Source: Paulinella micropora
Lineage: Eukaryota; Cercozoa; Imbricatea; Euglyphida; Paulinellidae
Assembly: GCA_019918135.1 (NCBI GenBank)
Contig: WBZZ01003856.1
Location: 102,501-145,000, forward strand
DNA length: 42,500 nt
Reading direction: 5' to 3'
Part shown: piece after piece, positions 1 to 10,165 of the stretch
Position numbering within the stretch: position 1 is the first letter of the stretch
How the letters are laid out: each line of letters opens with the position of its first letter
Program-made: the position numbers and the translations under genes
The notes under the pieces: generated by a model
What the model was told of the DNA's origin: nothing
The model's database searches: none
What the model saw: the letters and a program-made list of their open reading frames with translations, nothing else

Positions 1-5
1 ATGGC

Positions 6-101
6 ATGACGGCTGCTAACCAGACCCCCAGCGTCGAGCCTCCCGCAGAGGAAGAGGAGGGGGTAGACAACGACGACGACCCCGCGCTCGGCGCGGGTTG
101 A
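6..101 (+). CDS. Acidic C-terminal tail of an upstream gene, or a 31-codon ORF
   Basis: An open frame from an ATG at 6 runs to a TGA at 99-101. It encodes a Pro/Glu/Asp-rich acidic peptide with an EEEE run and a DNDDD run. The frame is also open back to the window edge, so this may be the 3' end of a gene lying mostly outside. Its acidic, proline-rich character resembles a disordered tail. I do not recognise it. Confidence 0.3.
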   Translation: MTAANQTPSVEPPAEEEEGVDNDDDPALGAG

Positions 102-131
102 GGAAGACGAACGGGAAAAGAAACGAACAAG

Positions 132-158
132 GGAGAGAGAGAGAGAGAGAGAGAGAGG
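132..158. repeat. (GA)n microsatellite
   Basis: Uninterrupted GA dinucleotides lie between the acidic-tail ORF and the membrane-protein gene. AT-rich sequence with T and A runs follows up to the start codon at 246. I see no further element in 102-245. Confidence 0.9.
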
Positions 159-245
159 TAGATAGATCTTTTTTTTAGTTGTCTTTCTTATTTAAAACAA
201 AGAACAAGAGCTTCCGGCGCTAAAAAAAAATCCGTTCGGTCGGCC

Positions 246-1015
246 ATGTCCAAGTACTACTTCATGCCGGCGGGGTCCGGGTTCCGAGGTATGCCGGTCG
301 TTTTGTTACTAGGACATTTGCTAGCAGTTCTGACGCTCTGGTATTTTTTATATTGGCGTTTACAAATACTGCGCCTAGTTAATGTAAGTGTCAGGTATGC
401 CGTACCACCCGCTGTGGGGCAGGGGCCGCCTGCTTTACGTGCGGTACAAATCAGCGCTTACAACAGCCAACTCACTAGCAGTACCAGCCATCCCAAGCAA
501 TTTGCCTTGCTCAGCTTCTGCCACTTTCTGTCCTGGTGGTGCTTCTTTTTGGTGCCGTGGACCCTCGACGGGACCGCGCCGGCCGCCAGCATCGGCTGGG
601 TGGTTGCTATGTGCCTCTGCACCGCGCTGGCCTTGCGGCGCCTGGTTGGGGCCTGCAACGGCCACTGCCGCCAGCTATAGTCTGGAAATTAGGCGTTCTT
701 GGGCTGGGGCTAGTTGGCACCGCAGCGGCCCTCGTGAGCCAGCGCGCTTGGACCGCGTGGCTCATTCTCTTGTTGTGCCTGCTTGCCGTGGGCTTGGGTG
801 AACGATGTACAGCAGCCCCACCCGAAGCCGTGCCTATAGGCGTGCCCCCGCGTTATTTGCTCCGGGCTATCGTTGTTCCTGGCCTGGCGTCTGCACTGGG
901 CCTTGTCGCCTCTTGGCTACAGGCCGTTAGCTGTTGCAGCCGCTGGTCTGACGTGTTCGTCTCGTTAGCTGCGGTTGGCTTTGTGCTCACATGGCGGCCG
1001 CTCTACCTGCAAACC
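246..1015 (+). pseudogene. Multi-pass membrane protein, frameshifted and cut off by a retroelement
   Basis: The ATG at 246 opens a frame with a strongly hydrophobic segment near residues 17-42, a polar stretch, and hydrophobic segments near residues 88-105 and 115-130. That frame stops at 680. Coding character continues in another frame from about 650 to 1015, with at least three more hydrophobic stretches, so a frameshift near 650 is likely. At 1016 the retrotransposon LTR begins and the gene is lost. The layout resembles the membrane-protein gene at 21113-22164: a hydrophobic stretch ending in a Leu/Arg-rich segment, then further TM segments. I do not recognise the family. Confidence 0.5.
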
Positions 1016-1105
1016 TGTAGGCATCACCCCCCGGATAGCCGGTAAAAAGTACCTTTTCCTGGTGACAGGTGCACCAGCTTGTTTTTCAGTATTATTTGTC
1101 CGGAT
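1016..1105 (+). repeat. 5' LTR of the truncated retrotransposon copy (90 bp)
   Basis: It starts TGTAGGCATC and ends GTCCGGAT, immediately before TGGACC. It differs from the 35805-35894 LTR by one substitution and matches the 25623-25707 LTR apart from a 5-bp gap and one substitution. It is one of three copies of this unit in the window. Confidence 0.8.
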
Positions 1106-2035
1106 TGGACCTGATGCTATTTTATTCCTGGCCTGTTGCCGTTTTCCTTTTTGGCTTCACTGAGCTAATATAACGAGACATCATTCTCATCTTTTGAGGA
1201 CTGTGTTTGGTTGTATTACCGACTTTTTACGAGCTATCGTTGGGGGCGTTACATTTGGAGTCCACATCACTAGGGTGATTTCTTTCTGCTTTGCCACACA
1301 GGCAACAGAGTGAATTTTCACTGACCTGTCTCACACGGGGACGTCAGACGAAAACAAATACTCCAACACAGCTCCCTCATAACTCTTTCACAAAACAAAT
1401 AATTTGATTGGTCTCAAGCAGGTGTCTCGTACCCTCTGGCCCAATCCATATCTGTGTGCTCACAAGGAGACATCAGATACAAACTCTCTGTCATTCTTGC
1501 TGTTCTCACACAGAGACCAAGAAGAAGGAGGTGGACAGAAGAGTGAAGGAACACACACAAAACACAAACAAGCATAGGGACAGGAGCACAACACTCTACC
1601 CTTCTAGTTTGTGCATTTATCTGCATTATCTCACACATACGTCAGAGTATTTTTGCAACTCTCTGATCGTTTTCTAAAGGTAGGTCTGAGAACCTATCCG
1701 ACCGACTGTCGACTTCTCAAGGAGAGCTTTTCTAGCTTCTCTATTACTATCTGTGTGTAGGTCCAAGTGCCTCATACTAAATACAATATAGAAAAGAAGG
1801 AGGAGAAAGTAATCTGAGTAAGGAGAACAAGAAATCGGAGAAAGTGTCAAAGACTACTTTTCTCAAACAAAAACAAACATACAGTGTTTCATAGACGACA
1901 GGGAATCTCACTCTACCCTCTCTATTAGTTTCTCTCTTCACTAGTCAATCGACTGAAGGAGGAACAGAACACAAACGAACAAAAACCAAACATAGGAGCT
2001 GACACTGTCCTCCTGTTAATTACTACTACGACATC

Positions 2036-2734
2036 ATGTCGACAGAGACCGCCGAAGTGAGTGAACTCTCGGAGGCAGAACAAAGAAGAGAAGAAGAAGA
2101 AGGAGGAGGAGGAAGAGGAAGAGGACTGAATGAAGGAGGAGGAGGAGGATTGAATGAAGGAGGAGGAGGAGATGAAGGAGTAGGAGGAGGAGTAGAAGAG
2201 GGCTGGGATGATGAAGGAAGATATGGAGGAGACGAAGATGAAGGAGGATTTGAACAAGAAGAGACGGGAGGAGGAGGAGCATATGGTAATCCCTTACCAC
2301 CTGCCTACACGGGAGGAGGAGGACGAAAAATGATCGACTTGATTCATAGTGATGGAGAGGAGATCACAGTGGAGGAACAACAGTGGGTGCAAGACCACTA
2401 TGACCTCACTAAAGAAGAGTTTGATAACAAGATGGGGGGAGAGAAGGATACCTATGTGTGGATCCCTCAGGATCAAAGAAGAGAGAAAGGTCGTGCTAAA
2501 AAGGATGTCTATATCCTATTATCAAACACAGCACAGCTCCTCGGCAAACTGGTCTCTGATCCAGAAAAGAGAAAGAATATACAGCATATCAAGTTTGGGG
2601 ACACACACGCCCACCTTGAATTACTCGATGCTATCTTTGGGGTGTACACTCAAACCCTGATTTGGGAACGTTCATACGGCCCACGATGTGAGGGTTACCT
2701 CCAGTACACACACCCAAGAGCAATAGCCAGATTC
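2036..2734 (+). pseudogene. gag: Truncated gag N-terminus fused to a surface-protein gene
   Basis: The ATG at 2036 begins the same protein as the complete element's gag: an acidic start, a Gly/Glu-rich low-complexity segment (residues about 20-95), then a structured region. This copy reads through the point where the complete element has a 2-nt AC expansion, so here the gag frame is intact. At 2734 retrotransposon homology stops, and the frame runs on 28 codons into surface-protein sequence before a stop at 2816-2818. The fusion is probably accidental. Confidence 0.75.
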
Positions 2735-2805
2735 GTGACACCAGCGCACGCTTGGGCGACCTCAAAATCACGCTGGATGCGCCCGTGTGCGTCCCAGAGT
2801 CGCCG

Positions 2806-3060
2806 ACGCCGACCGTGACGCCGACCGTGTCTGTGACGCCGACCGTGACGCCGACCGTGTCTGTGACGCCGACCGTGACGCCGACCGTGTCTGTGACGCC
2901 GACCGTGACGCCGACCTTGTCTGCGACGCCGACCGTGTCTGTGACGCCGACCGCGTCCGTGACGCCGACCGCGTCCGTGACGCCGAGCGTGACGCCGAGC
3001 GTGACACCGACTTGTTCCGTGACGTCGAGCGTGACGCCGACCGTGTTTCGTAACGCCGAC
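2806..3060 (+). repeat. Tandem repeat coding for (S/T)VTPT units
   Basis: A roughly 15-30 bp unit built on GACGCCGACCGTG is repeated about 15 times. It encodes alternating Ser/Val/Thr/Pro, the likely O-glycosylated stalk between domains of the surface protein. All three plus-strand frames stay open through it because the unit is low in T and A, so ORFs in the other two frames are shadows. Confidence 0.85.
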
Positions 3061-3958
3061 CGTTTCGACTACGTCATCGCGGTTCTGCGCAAGCGACTAT
3101 TATATCGCTACAACCTTCAACTCCGGTGTCAATTCTAACGCTAACACGGGTTGGAGCATAACTGCATCTACCAATCATGTCGATGCAAGCTATGCCATGG
3201 ATACTGTCAGAACCACTATCTACAAAAGCACTACTCTTAGCGACTACATCACCCAGTTTACGTCCGACGCCGCAAGGAATTTGTTTTATTGCAACACTAG
3301 CAAAACATCACACACGATCCTTAATGTACCGACCGGTGTCAGGGGTTACGTGACGGGACAGGCGCTGTACTTGCAGTCATCAACTACCGCCGCTAGGATT
3401 TCGAGTATCGAGGTTTGCTCCACGGTGCCAGGTACCAACCTAGAATACGCGGGCCCTGCGGCGCTGTACATAGCGGGTTCTAACGATGGCAGTACTTGGT
3501 ACTACGTCAGATACTACAGCAATAAAAATGTGGACTTGTAAGGTGGAAGCGTAAATACTGGCACAACCGCGTACTGCTCGCCATTTTCTAATCTAGAATT
3601 TGCTAAGCCTTATTAGTACTACCTGCGTTATAAGCTAATCATTCCCTTGATGTTCTATAAGCTGCCCGCGAGCCAGACGGGTTGCGCTTCAAGCAACGCT
3701 TTCGGGGCAGCGGCCTATGTGCCTGAGCTGTTTGTGCGAGTTTGCCACCAGACGTGGTGCAGACCCTAGCTCGGGCCTGCTGACAGTATACATAGTAATT
3801 AACGCGCCAGTCTTTTCTTGTGAGCACTCTTGCCAACGCAAACACAAAGTTCTTTTTTACGCACCAATCGAACAGTACGAGCAGCGGCATGCCAGATTAT
3901 GCCCAGCGGACGTAGGGCTTTATTAAAAGAGGTCAGACAGGTCTCATACGCCGATACC

Positions 3959-3973
3959 TGCCCGCTACGGGCA
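3959..3973. terminator. Perfect 3'-end hairpin, copy 1
   Basis: TGCCCG-CTA-CGGGCA forms a six-pair stem with a three-base loop and is followed by an A run. It lies downstream of the decayed surface-protein gene. The same hairpin in the same context is at 7325-7339. TTTATTAAA (minus-strand TTTAATAAA) at 3920-3928 precedes it and GATAAAAAGC follows at 4016. Polyadenylation or 3'-end formation is an inference. Confidence 0.55.
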
Positions 3974-4044
3974 CAAAAAAAAACTGCACAAAAAAATATA
4001 TACTTTTCGTTCTTTGATAAAAAGCTAACTCAGTCCTCGGCGCC

Positions 4045-4075
4045 GGGGGGGGCGTGCTACCCCCCCCCCCCCCCC
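4045..4075. repeat. Poly-G / short spacer / poly-C snapback
   Basis: A run of 8 G, a 7-base spacer and a run of 16 C can fold into a G/C hairpin. It follows the duplicated 3' flank. The same arrangement follows the complete gene at 7409-7450. Further C runs follow at about 4100-4110. Confidence 0.7.
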
Positions 4076-5214
4076 TGTCTTGTCCCCTCTTTCCCCTTAT
4101 CCCCCCCCCCCTTCCAACCCCGTGGCAGCGGAGCTGGGGTACATTTAGCAATATCTGTATATCAAAGAGATGGGGATGATGATGCAGTTTAACCTACTTC
4201 CCGGCAGCTTCTTCCCGGGGTGGCCGCGCGTGCTGCTGGCGGCCTTGCTGCCGTTGCTGTTGCACGCGTATTGTCAGTATGATGCTTCGGTGGCCAAAAC
4301 CGGCGACCTGGTGTTGGAACTGTCAGTGAGCGCGGCGGGCGACATTTGGACGCTGCCGGTCGCCGGCGCCAACGGCGCCGCCACGGCTGCCAGGCGCCGC
4401 CGCGCGACGGCGGCCGGTGTCTGGGAGGTTTTCTGGGAGCCGGGAGGGGCCGCGCAGGAGTGTAGTGCGCTGCTGGGGCCGTGCAGCCACACTTTTAGTG
4501 AGGGCGGCGTGTTCTTGGTGGTAGTGCGCGGCCTGCTGCCGGCGTGGGCTAACCTTGGATTGGCGGGCCCAACACGGCGGTGGCGGGCGGGTTGCCTTGC
4601 GCAAGGTCCTGCAGTGGGGCGGGCTGTGGCTCGCGGCCGAGACGGGGCAGCACTTCTACGGCGAGACGGCGTTGGAGTGGCTGACACCCCTGGATCAACT
4701 AGACACAACGGGTTTGCACAGCCTGGCCTTCAGCTTCGCGGGGCTGTCGCGGGCCGCGTGCTTCGATGTGTCGGGTCTGCGGGTGCGTGCTTCGCTGACC
4801 AGCACTCGCGCAGCCTTTGCGGACTCGCCGTGCCTCAAGTTTGCGAACGTCACGAGCTGGGACCTGTCGCGCGTGCTAGATACTGCCTACATGTTCCGCG
4901 GCACGCAGGCCATTGCGATGCCCGGGCTGGAAAGCTGGGACATGTCGCGAGTCGTGAACGCCAGCGACATGTTTGCGAACGCGTCGCTGCTCAGGGCGGA
5001 CCTGTCTCGCTGGAGGCCAGACAGCCTGCAAGACGCCAGCGGAATGCTGTCCGGCGCGCCGGCGCTGGTGCAGAACCTGAGCAACTGGGCGCTAGCGTCC
5101 ATGAACCCGCAGTCCGCCGCGGCCTTCTGCGAAGGCCTAGCGCGCGGGTCTCTGCTGCAAAAGTCCCAGGCTCCCCGAGCGTGCGTGAGCAGCTGGCCTT
5201 CGCAGAGCCCCCCT

Positions 5215-5600
5215 GGCTCGGCTCCGCGCTCTAGCTCGGTGTCCAGCTCCAGCTCGACGTCGGTGTCCAACTCGCCCTCAAAGACCAGCTCGCGTTCGAT
5301 GACAGGCTCGGCGTCCGTGTCCAGTTCGGTGTCCGTGTCCAGCTCAGTTTCCTTGTCCAGCTCAGTTTCCTTGTCCAGCTCGGCGTCGGTGACTAGCTCG
5401 GGGTCATCCACTGCCTCCAACTCGATGACGTCGACCAGCTCGCCGACGCCGACCATTTCGCAGACACCGACCGGTTCGCCTACGTGCTCAGCGACGCCGT
5501 CCGTGACGCCGACCATCTCGGTAACGCCGTCCGTGACGCCGACCATCTCGGTAACGCCGACCAACTCGGTGACGCCGTCCGTCACACCGTCCGGGTCGCC
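5215..5600 (+). repeat. Ser-rich and Thr/Pro-rich coding repeats
   Basis: Units such as GTGTCCAGCTCG give a SSVSVSSS stretch to about 5440. Units built on GTGACGCCGACCATCTCG then give SVTPTI repeats. They link the DUF285 domain to the EGF domain and probably form a glycosylated stalk. Minus-strand and shifted-frame ORFs here are shadows. Confidence 0.8.
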
Positions 5601-6284
5601 CGACGTCAACGAGTGCGCCCTCGCCAACAACGGCGGCTGCACCGCCAACGGCGTCTGCACCAACACGTACGGCTCCTTCTACTGCACGTGCAACTCCGGC
5701 TACCTCACGTAGCCTATTCGGCTGGATCGTCAGAGTCAGCAGCCTAAGTGTCGCCGGCGACCTGGCCCACGCCACCGACGGCAACTACCGCACTCCTGTG
5801 ATGTCAAGTAGTGTTTGTTATCCTGCCACAAAGACAAACGGCATCTGCTCGATCTCATGTAGTAGGTTAGGTGGTGGAAGTCAGACTGCGAATTATTTCG
5901 GGGATTACGTGCAGATTACCAAGTCGGACGGAGTCCCCGCAAAGCTGTGGTCAGTTGGAGTCGTTGCCGGCCGGGGGACGGTCCCTTACATTTTAAATTA
6001 CTGCAAAACGGCTGTCCGTATATCTTTGCGGTCGATACGCTGCGGGTCTTTGGCTCGACCGACAAAGGTGGAAGCTGGACACTGCTGGCAACGGGCGCCG
6101 GCTGGAACAGCTGGATTGAGGGACATGAGCGCACAATTAGCCTGGCACCTGCCTCCGGCTACAATGCGTACCGCTTTGTTATTAGCAAGAACTGGCTCTA
6201 CCTTGATACTATCACGCCTTGCGACTTTAACTCGGGTTTCAGCGACCTCAGGATCACGCTGGAAGCGCCGGTGTGCATCCTTGC

Positions 6285-6505
6285 ATCGCCCACGCCCTCC
6301 ATGACGCCAACGATTTCAGTTACCAACCTGCTCGCCGTCCCCGACCATTTCGGTCACGCCGACCAGCTCGCCGTCCCCGACCACTTCCGTGAGCTTGACC
6401 AATGCGGTCACGCCGACCAGCTCGCCGTCCCCGACCACTTCCGTGAGCTTGACCAATTCTGTCACGCCGACCAGCTCGCCGTCGCAGACCCCGACCCAAA
6501 CCTAC
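6285..6505 (+). repeat. Second Thr/Ser/Pro coding repeat tract
   Basis: A unit of about 54 bp containing CACGCCGACCAGCTCGCC and CCCGACCACTTCCGTGAG occurs about three times. It separates the discoidin-like domain from the Cys-rich C-terminus. The frame changes within this tract, so a repeat-unit indel is one possible cause. Confidence 0.75.
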
Positions 6506-7324
6506 ACGCCGACCGGGAGCCCGTGCCCACCCGGCACCAGACTGGTGAACGGCGCGTGCCAAGATATTAACGAATGCGCGGAAGGTGACCCCGCCGATGT
6601 CAGCTGGACCTGCGGCGGGATATGTGGGAGCCCTTCGCCTTGCATTAATTGTGGCGGGTTCGGCCATCCGTGCTCGACCTGCGTAAACAGGGATATGGTC
6701 ACGACGGGGTTCTACCGAGACTGTCTCAACTGGTTTCAGGGCAAAGTCAAGCTGCGCATAGCGTCCAATATCGCGTACTGCGCGGCGAGTGATGGCGGGG
6801 CCGCGGGCAGCCGCTTTTATACCGTAACAAGCGGAGCTTGTCCAAATAACTTTTACGCGTCCTCTATCCTCTACAATCAATGGCGAAGCTTGCGGCTCTC
6901 GTGGAACCGCTACTTTTATTCCAACTTTGTTAGCAACCAAAACAACTGGATCTTCTTCTCTAATACTGTGCCAACCGACCAAAACACTAACTTTTTTGTA
7001 ACGCACCAATTGTACAGTAAGGGCAGCATCACGCCAGAATGAGTTATGGTATGAGGTATGTTCTACGCTACTACGCTGGTCCGACTGCTGATCCGCACTG
7101 CGTTATGTGGAGAGCTTGGGGTACTGGTACTTACGACAGCGGCTTGTTTATTTATGCATGCAGCGACTGCCCTCATATGCAAATGTCTTCCCCTGCAGAA
7201 TTCCGTGGCTCTTGGGCTACCCGAAGTACTTCCGCACCAGTGTTTGGGTGCCTGTTCTACATGACTAGTACGTAATCGCACGGGCTTTATTAAAGGAGGT
7301 CAGGCAGGTCTTGTAACCGATACC

Positions 7325-7339
7325 TGCCCGCTACGGGCA
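7325..7339. terminator. Perfect 3'-end hairpin, copy 2
   Basis: It has the same stem and loop as 3959-3973, about 50 bases after the TAA that ends the surface-protein frame. It is flanked by TTTATTAAA (7286) and TTTAATAAAAGC (7378). It may serve both the plus-strand gene and the convergent helicase gene. Confidence 0.55.
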
Positions 7340-7408
7340 CAGGAAAAAAAATGGCTAAAAAAAATTGCTTTTCGTTCTTTAATAAAAGCTAACTCAGCCC
7401 TCGGTGCC

Positions 7409-7450
7409 GGGGGGGGGGGGGTTTTGCTGAGCCCCCCCCCCCCCCCCCCC
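7409..7450. repeat. Poly-G / spacer / poly-C snapback at the helicase truncation
   Basis: A run of 13 G, a 10-base spacer and a run of 19 C. Recognisable helicase sequence on the minus strand ends about 40 bases to the right, so the tract marks the truncation point. Confidence 0.7.
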
Positions 7451-7492
7451 TGTCTTCCCCTCCCTCCAACCCCGCGCGTGTTGCTGGGCGGC

Positions 7493-9148
7493 CACGTTCT
7501 CTCCTGTGATACAGCTTTGCATGGTGGCCTGATCCAAAACACTCGCAAAGTTTTGTGGCAGGGCCGTACCTTTGCCCGTCCCACCGTCCCCAAGCAGAAG
7601 CGGCATGACTGGCCAATTATCAAATTCTCCGACGCCGTACAAGAGCCTTCCGACCAACACTTCGAGATGTAGCTCATTTCTTCGCTGAGCTGCAGCTTCA
7701 GCATGTTCGACCGAAAAGGGGAGTAAGGTACTCGTCGCCGTGGCCAGGGGCTTCTGCGAATTTTGCAAAATCTATTTCAAAGTCATAAAAGTGATCCGTA
7801 AACGGAGGCATCTCTCCTTTCTCCTTGAAGTCATCCCAAGTACGGTAGTCCAAGGTCTTGATGTTGAATGAGCAATTGCGGAAGCTGACCCAGTCGCTGC
7901 GGATTGACGACTGGGTCATTAGCGGGAAGAAAGGATGCGGTACACGAGCTAGGTACTTGTCCAGAGTGTCATTGCCCGACCTGACATTGTCGGTGTAGTA
8001 GAGCGAAGACCCGAGCACCTCCGCGGTGTAGGTTATATAATCGCTCGAATATTCATACACACCGGGAATGACCGCATGAGGCTTTAAGATAAATCCCTCG
8101 TACCGCAGTAGCTTGTTCTCGTAGCCATGGCGCACCAGCAGCTCGCGACAGCATTCCGTATCATTGGCCAGCTTGTTCAAATTAACGGGGCCATAGAGCT
8201 TTTATTGTCCTCGATCGTAGGCAGGTAGCTGTCGCTATGGAACTCGACGTCAAGCCCTAGCACATTCTTTACGTGAGCCTGAATACTCGCCAGCCTCGCG
8301 CCCGTAAAGACACGCTCCCCGCCCTCATGTAGATTGCTTTCGACAAGCAGTTCATCATACTTGTAAGCCCCGGTGTAAAGAGCCTGGGAACGCAGGTACT
8401 TCATGACAGCCATCATGATTTTCAATTCTTCTTGCTGATAGACGTACGAGACAAGGTAGCCAGCTTGTTGGGTTTGTCGCTGAGCGACTCCACCAAAGCC
8501 CACACCTCCGCAAAGACATCCAAGCGTTTGAACTTCTCCCCTAAACTCTTGCAAGCTTGCGACCAGTCGCGCATGAGCGGGCAATCGATCAGGTAGTCGC
8601 GCCGCACAGACTTCTGGTTGATCACCGAGTTGAATTGCTTCTTAGCCCACTTTCTGTTAGCCGGGGTATCCTCTGCCAACCTGCTCCAACAACAGCTTTT
8701 GCATTGATTCCCGCTCGCCGTTCACATACTTGCGGAACAGAGCCGGCACTTTCGCCCGCTCTCTGTCGGCCAGCTGTACCAGAATAGTAGCTGCGGCATT
8801 GCTTATGTCGATCGATTCGTAGTAGTAGCCAGAGACAAGACGCATCATCCATTTCGGAACATTTCCAATCGAACCTTCCCCAAAAGCCCTCCCTTTCTTG
8901 TCATGTTTGCCAGGCATGTACCCGACAGGGTTTCGAGTAAGATCGCACGACCCCAACAGCGCGTTGACATCCAGCTCCCACTCATTGAGGTTTTCCAGCA
9001 TAGAGATCTTTTTTAGAACCTTCTTTTCCATGCGTTGGCCTAACGTGAAAATCGGCTTCGGAATCTCTTCCTCGTCAGCCTCATCGTTGTCCCTTGCGGC
9101 CTGGCTTTTTCTAGGCCTGAATGCTCTTCCTTGAAAAATCCTACGCAA
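7493..9148 (-). pseudogene. D5-type SF3 helicase remnant, copy A
   Basis: The frame opens at the ATG at 9148. About 550 codons survive in five overlapping frames (breaks near 8670, 8430, 8190, 7705 and 7690). The N-terminal part includes a YYESIDISNAAATILVQL block. The middle has the SDWVSFRNCSFNIKT block that precedes the helicase core in D5-like proteins. The Walker A loop GDGGTGKGT is at 7565-7591. It is followed directly by PQNFASVLDQATMQS, which in copy B lies about 40 residues further on, so the segment between Walker A and that block is deleted. The C-terminal third is missing, with a poly-C tract at the break. SF3 D5 helicases unwind DNA in large DNA virus replication. This copy looks non-functional. 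Confidence 0.65.
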
Positions 9149-9182
9149 GAAAAAAAAATCAAAAGTTAGCTGTCACGGGCAA

Positions 9183-9241
9183 CTACACGTGAAATGGCAG
9201 TATATTTATAAAAAAAGGCAGAGGGCTCTGTTACGGCTCTT
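9183..9241 (-). promoter_or_regulatory. Conserved upstream element of helicase copy A
   Basis: CTACACGTGAAAT and a downstream AAAAAAGGCAGAGGGCTCTG lie 35-95 bp upstream of the copy A start. Closely similar blocks in the same order lie upstream of helicase copy B (13226-13291). Conservation outside the coding region suggests a promoter, or simply that the duplication included the 5' flank. Confidence 0.35.
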
Positions 9242-9429
9242 GTCCACTTTCCTGGGTCTAATAAAACACAAGAATGACTTGGACACTGTCCCGAAACCGC
9301 CGGGGGGCAGATCGAGAATCGACCATTGTGCACTGCCAGAATCGCTCGTATCGGGTGGCTGTTTCAGCCATGTAAAACACCCGCCGCGGCCAGGGGATTT
9401 CCTGTGCGACCCCCGCCCGCGCTGGGATA

Positions 9430-10165
9430 GGAGGTGCTCAGGCTGGGTGTCGAGGTTTTTTTTTTGAGCCAAGAAACATAAAGGTATAGGGGGGGGGGTA
9501 GGGGGGGGGGAGGTGCGACCCCCCCCCCCCCCCCTACGCAAAACCCTGCTCGGGCGGGGGCCAGGGGTGCTCAGGCTGGGTGTCGAGGTTTTTTTTTGAG
9601 CCAAGAAACATAAAGGTATAGGGGACGTTAGGGGGGGGGGGGGGGGTGTGCGACCCCCGCCTACAAAAACCCCTGCTCGGGCGGGGGTCAGGGGGTGCTC
9701 AGGCTTGGTGTCGAGACCCCCGCCCCTACGCCAAACCCCTGCTCGGGCGGGGATCAGGGGTGCTCAGGCTGGGTGACACTGTCGAGGTTTTTTTTTGAGC
9801 CAAGAAACATAAAGGTATAGGGGGGGGGGGGGTAGGGGGGGGGGGGGGGAGTTGCGACCCCCCCCCCCCCCCCCCTACGCAAAACCCTGCTCGGGCGGGG
9901 GTCAGGGGTGCTCAGGCTGGGTGTCGAGGTTTTTTTTTTGAGCCAAGAAACATAAAGGTATTGGGGAGGTTAGGGGGTGTGCGACCCCCGCCTACAAAAA
10001 CCCCTGCTCGGGCGGGGGTCAGGGGGTGCTCAGGCTGGGTGTCGAGACCCCCGCCCCTACGCCGAACCCCTGCTCGGGCGGGGGTCAGGGGTGCTCAGGC
10101 TGGGTGTCGAGGTTTTTTTTGAGCCAAGAAACATAAAGGTATAGGAGGGGTAGGGGCGGGGGTCG
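9430..10165 (+). repeat. Minisatellite array 1 (about 7 units)
   Basis: Each unit contains GGTGCTCAGGCTGGGTGTCG, then either a long part (T run, GAGCCAAGAAACATAAAGG, G run, GTGCGA, C run) or a short part, and ends in TGCTCGGGCGGGG. Units start near 9431, 9569, 9695, 9759, 9907, 10023 and 10087. They alternate between about 125-150 bp and about 64 bp. No credible coding sequence is present. Confidence 0.85.

Larger units (their letters stand above)
1016..2734 (+). mobile_element. 5'-end fragment of a Ty3/gypsy retrotransposon (LTR, leader, start of gag)
   Basis: This stretch is a near-identical inverted copy of about 34170-35894, the 5' end of the complete element on the minus strand. It contains one 90-bp LTR, about 930 bp of leader and the first 233 codons or so of gag. 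Homology ends abruptly at 2734, within gag, where sequence of the surface-protein family begins. The rest of the element and its 3' LTR are missing. The left flank is the membrane-protein gene and the right flank is the middle of a different gene. This points to rearrangement through the element rather than a simple insertion. Confidence 0.85.
2735..3990 (+). pseudogene. 3' half of a surface-protein paralogue (STP repeats plus discoidin-like C-terminus)
   Basis: From about 2755 the sequence parallels 6235-6300 of the complete gene next door: a short segment ending in APVC, then Ser/Thr/Pro-rich repeats. One frame covers 2752-3050. A frameshift near 3045 leads to a second frame running to a TAA at 3541 through a domain with paired cysteines and a GSNDGSTW motif, typical of discoidin/F5-8C-like beta sandwiches. 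Sequence at 3840-3900 aligns at the DNA level with 6990-7045 of the complete gene, so the original ORF probably continued, but 3541-3890 now has several stops. The 3' flank (3915-4075) duplicates 7285-7450. Confidence 0.6.
4170..7275 (+). pseudogene. Large secreted/surface protein: PKD-like, BspA/DUF285, STP stalks, EGF, discoidin-like
   Basis: The ATG at 4170 is followed by a hydrophobic signal peptide (residues about 8-36). In order the gene encodes a PKD-like beta domain, BspA-type DUF285 repeats (4700-5150, e.g. SWDMSRVVNASDMF), a Ser-rich segment (5215-5440), TP-rich repeats (5440-5600), a calcium-binding EGF motif (DVNECALANNGGC, 5604-5710), a discoidin-like domain (5750-6250), more TP repeats (6280-6510), a second DINEC motif and a Cys-rich C-terminus. 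Frameshifts fall near 4553, 5708, 5990, 6330-6390 and 7036. Reading frames resume cleanly after each, so this was one gene of about 1,030 codons. The product would be an adhesin-like extracellular protein. Indel sequencing errors are an alternative to true decay. Confidence 0.65.

Noticed and set aside
1925..2300. Minus-strand Ser/Phe- and Leu-rich ORFs opposite gag, repeated at 34610-34985
   Set aside because: They are the antisense of the GGAGGA gag repeat and exist only because the sense strand lacks T.
2768..3053. ORFs in other frames across the TP repeats (Asp/Ala/Arg and Ser/Arg/Thr repeats)
   Set aside because: They are shadows of the GC-rich tandem repeat. Only the (S/T)VTPT frame links to flanking domains.
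5700..5747. The TAG after the EGF domain (5710-5712) as further evidence for TAG recoding
   Set aside because: Reading through it in the same frame gives non-coding sequence. A one-base shift joins the EGF domain directly to the discoidin-like domain.
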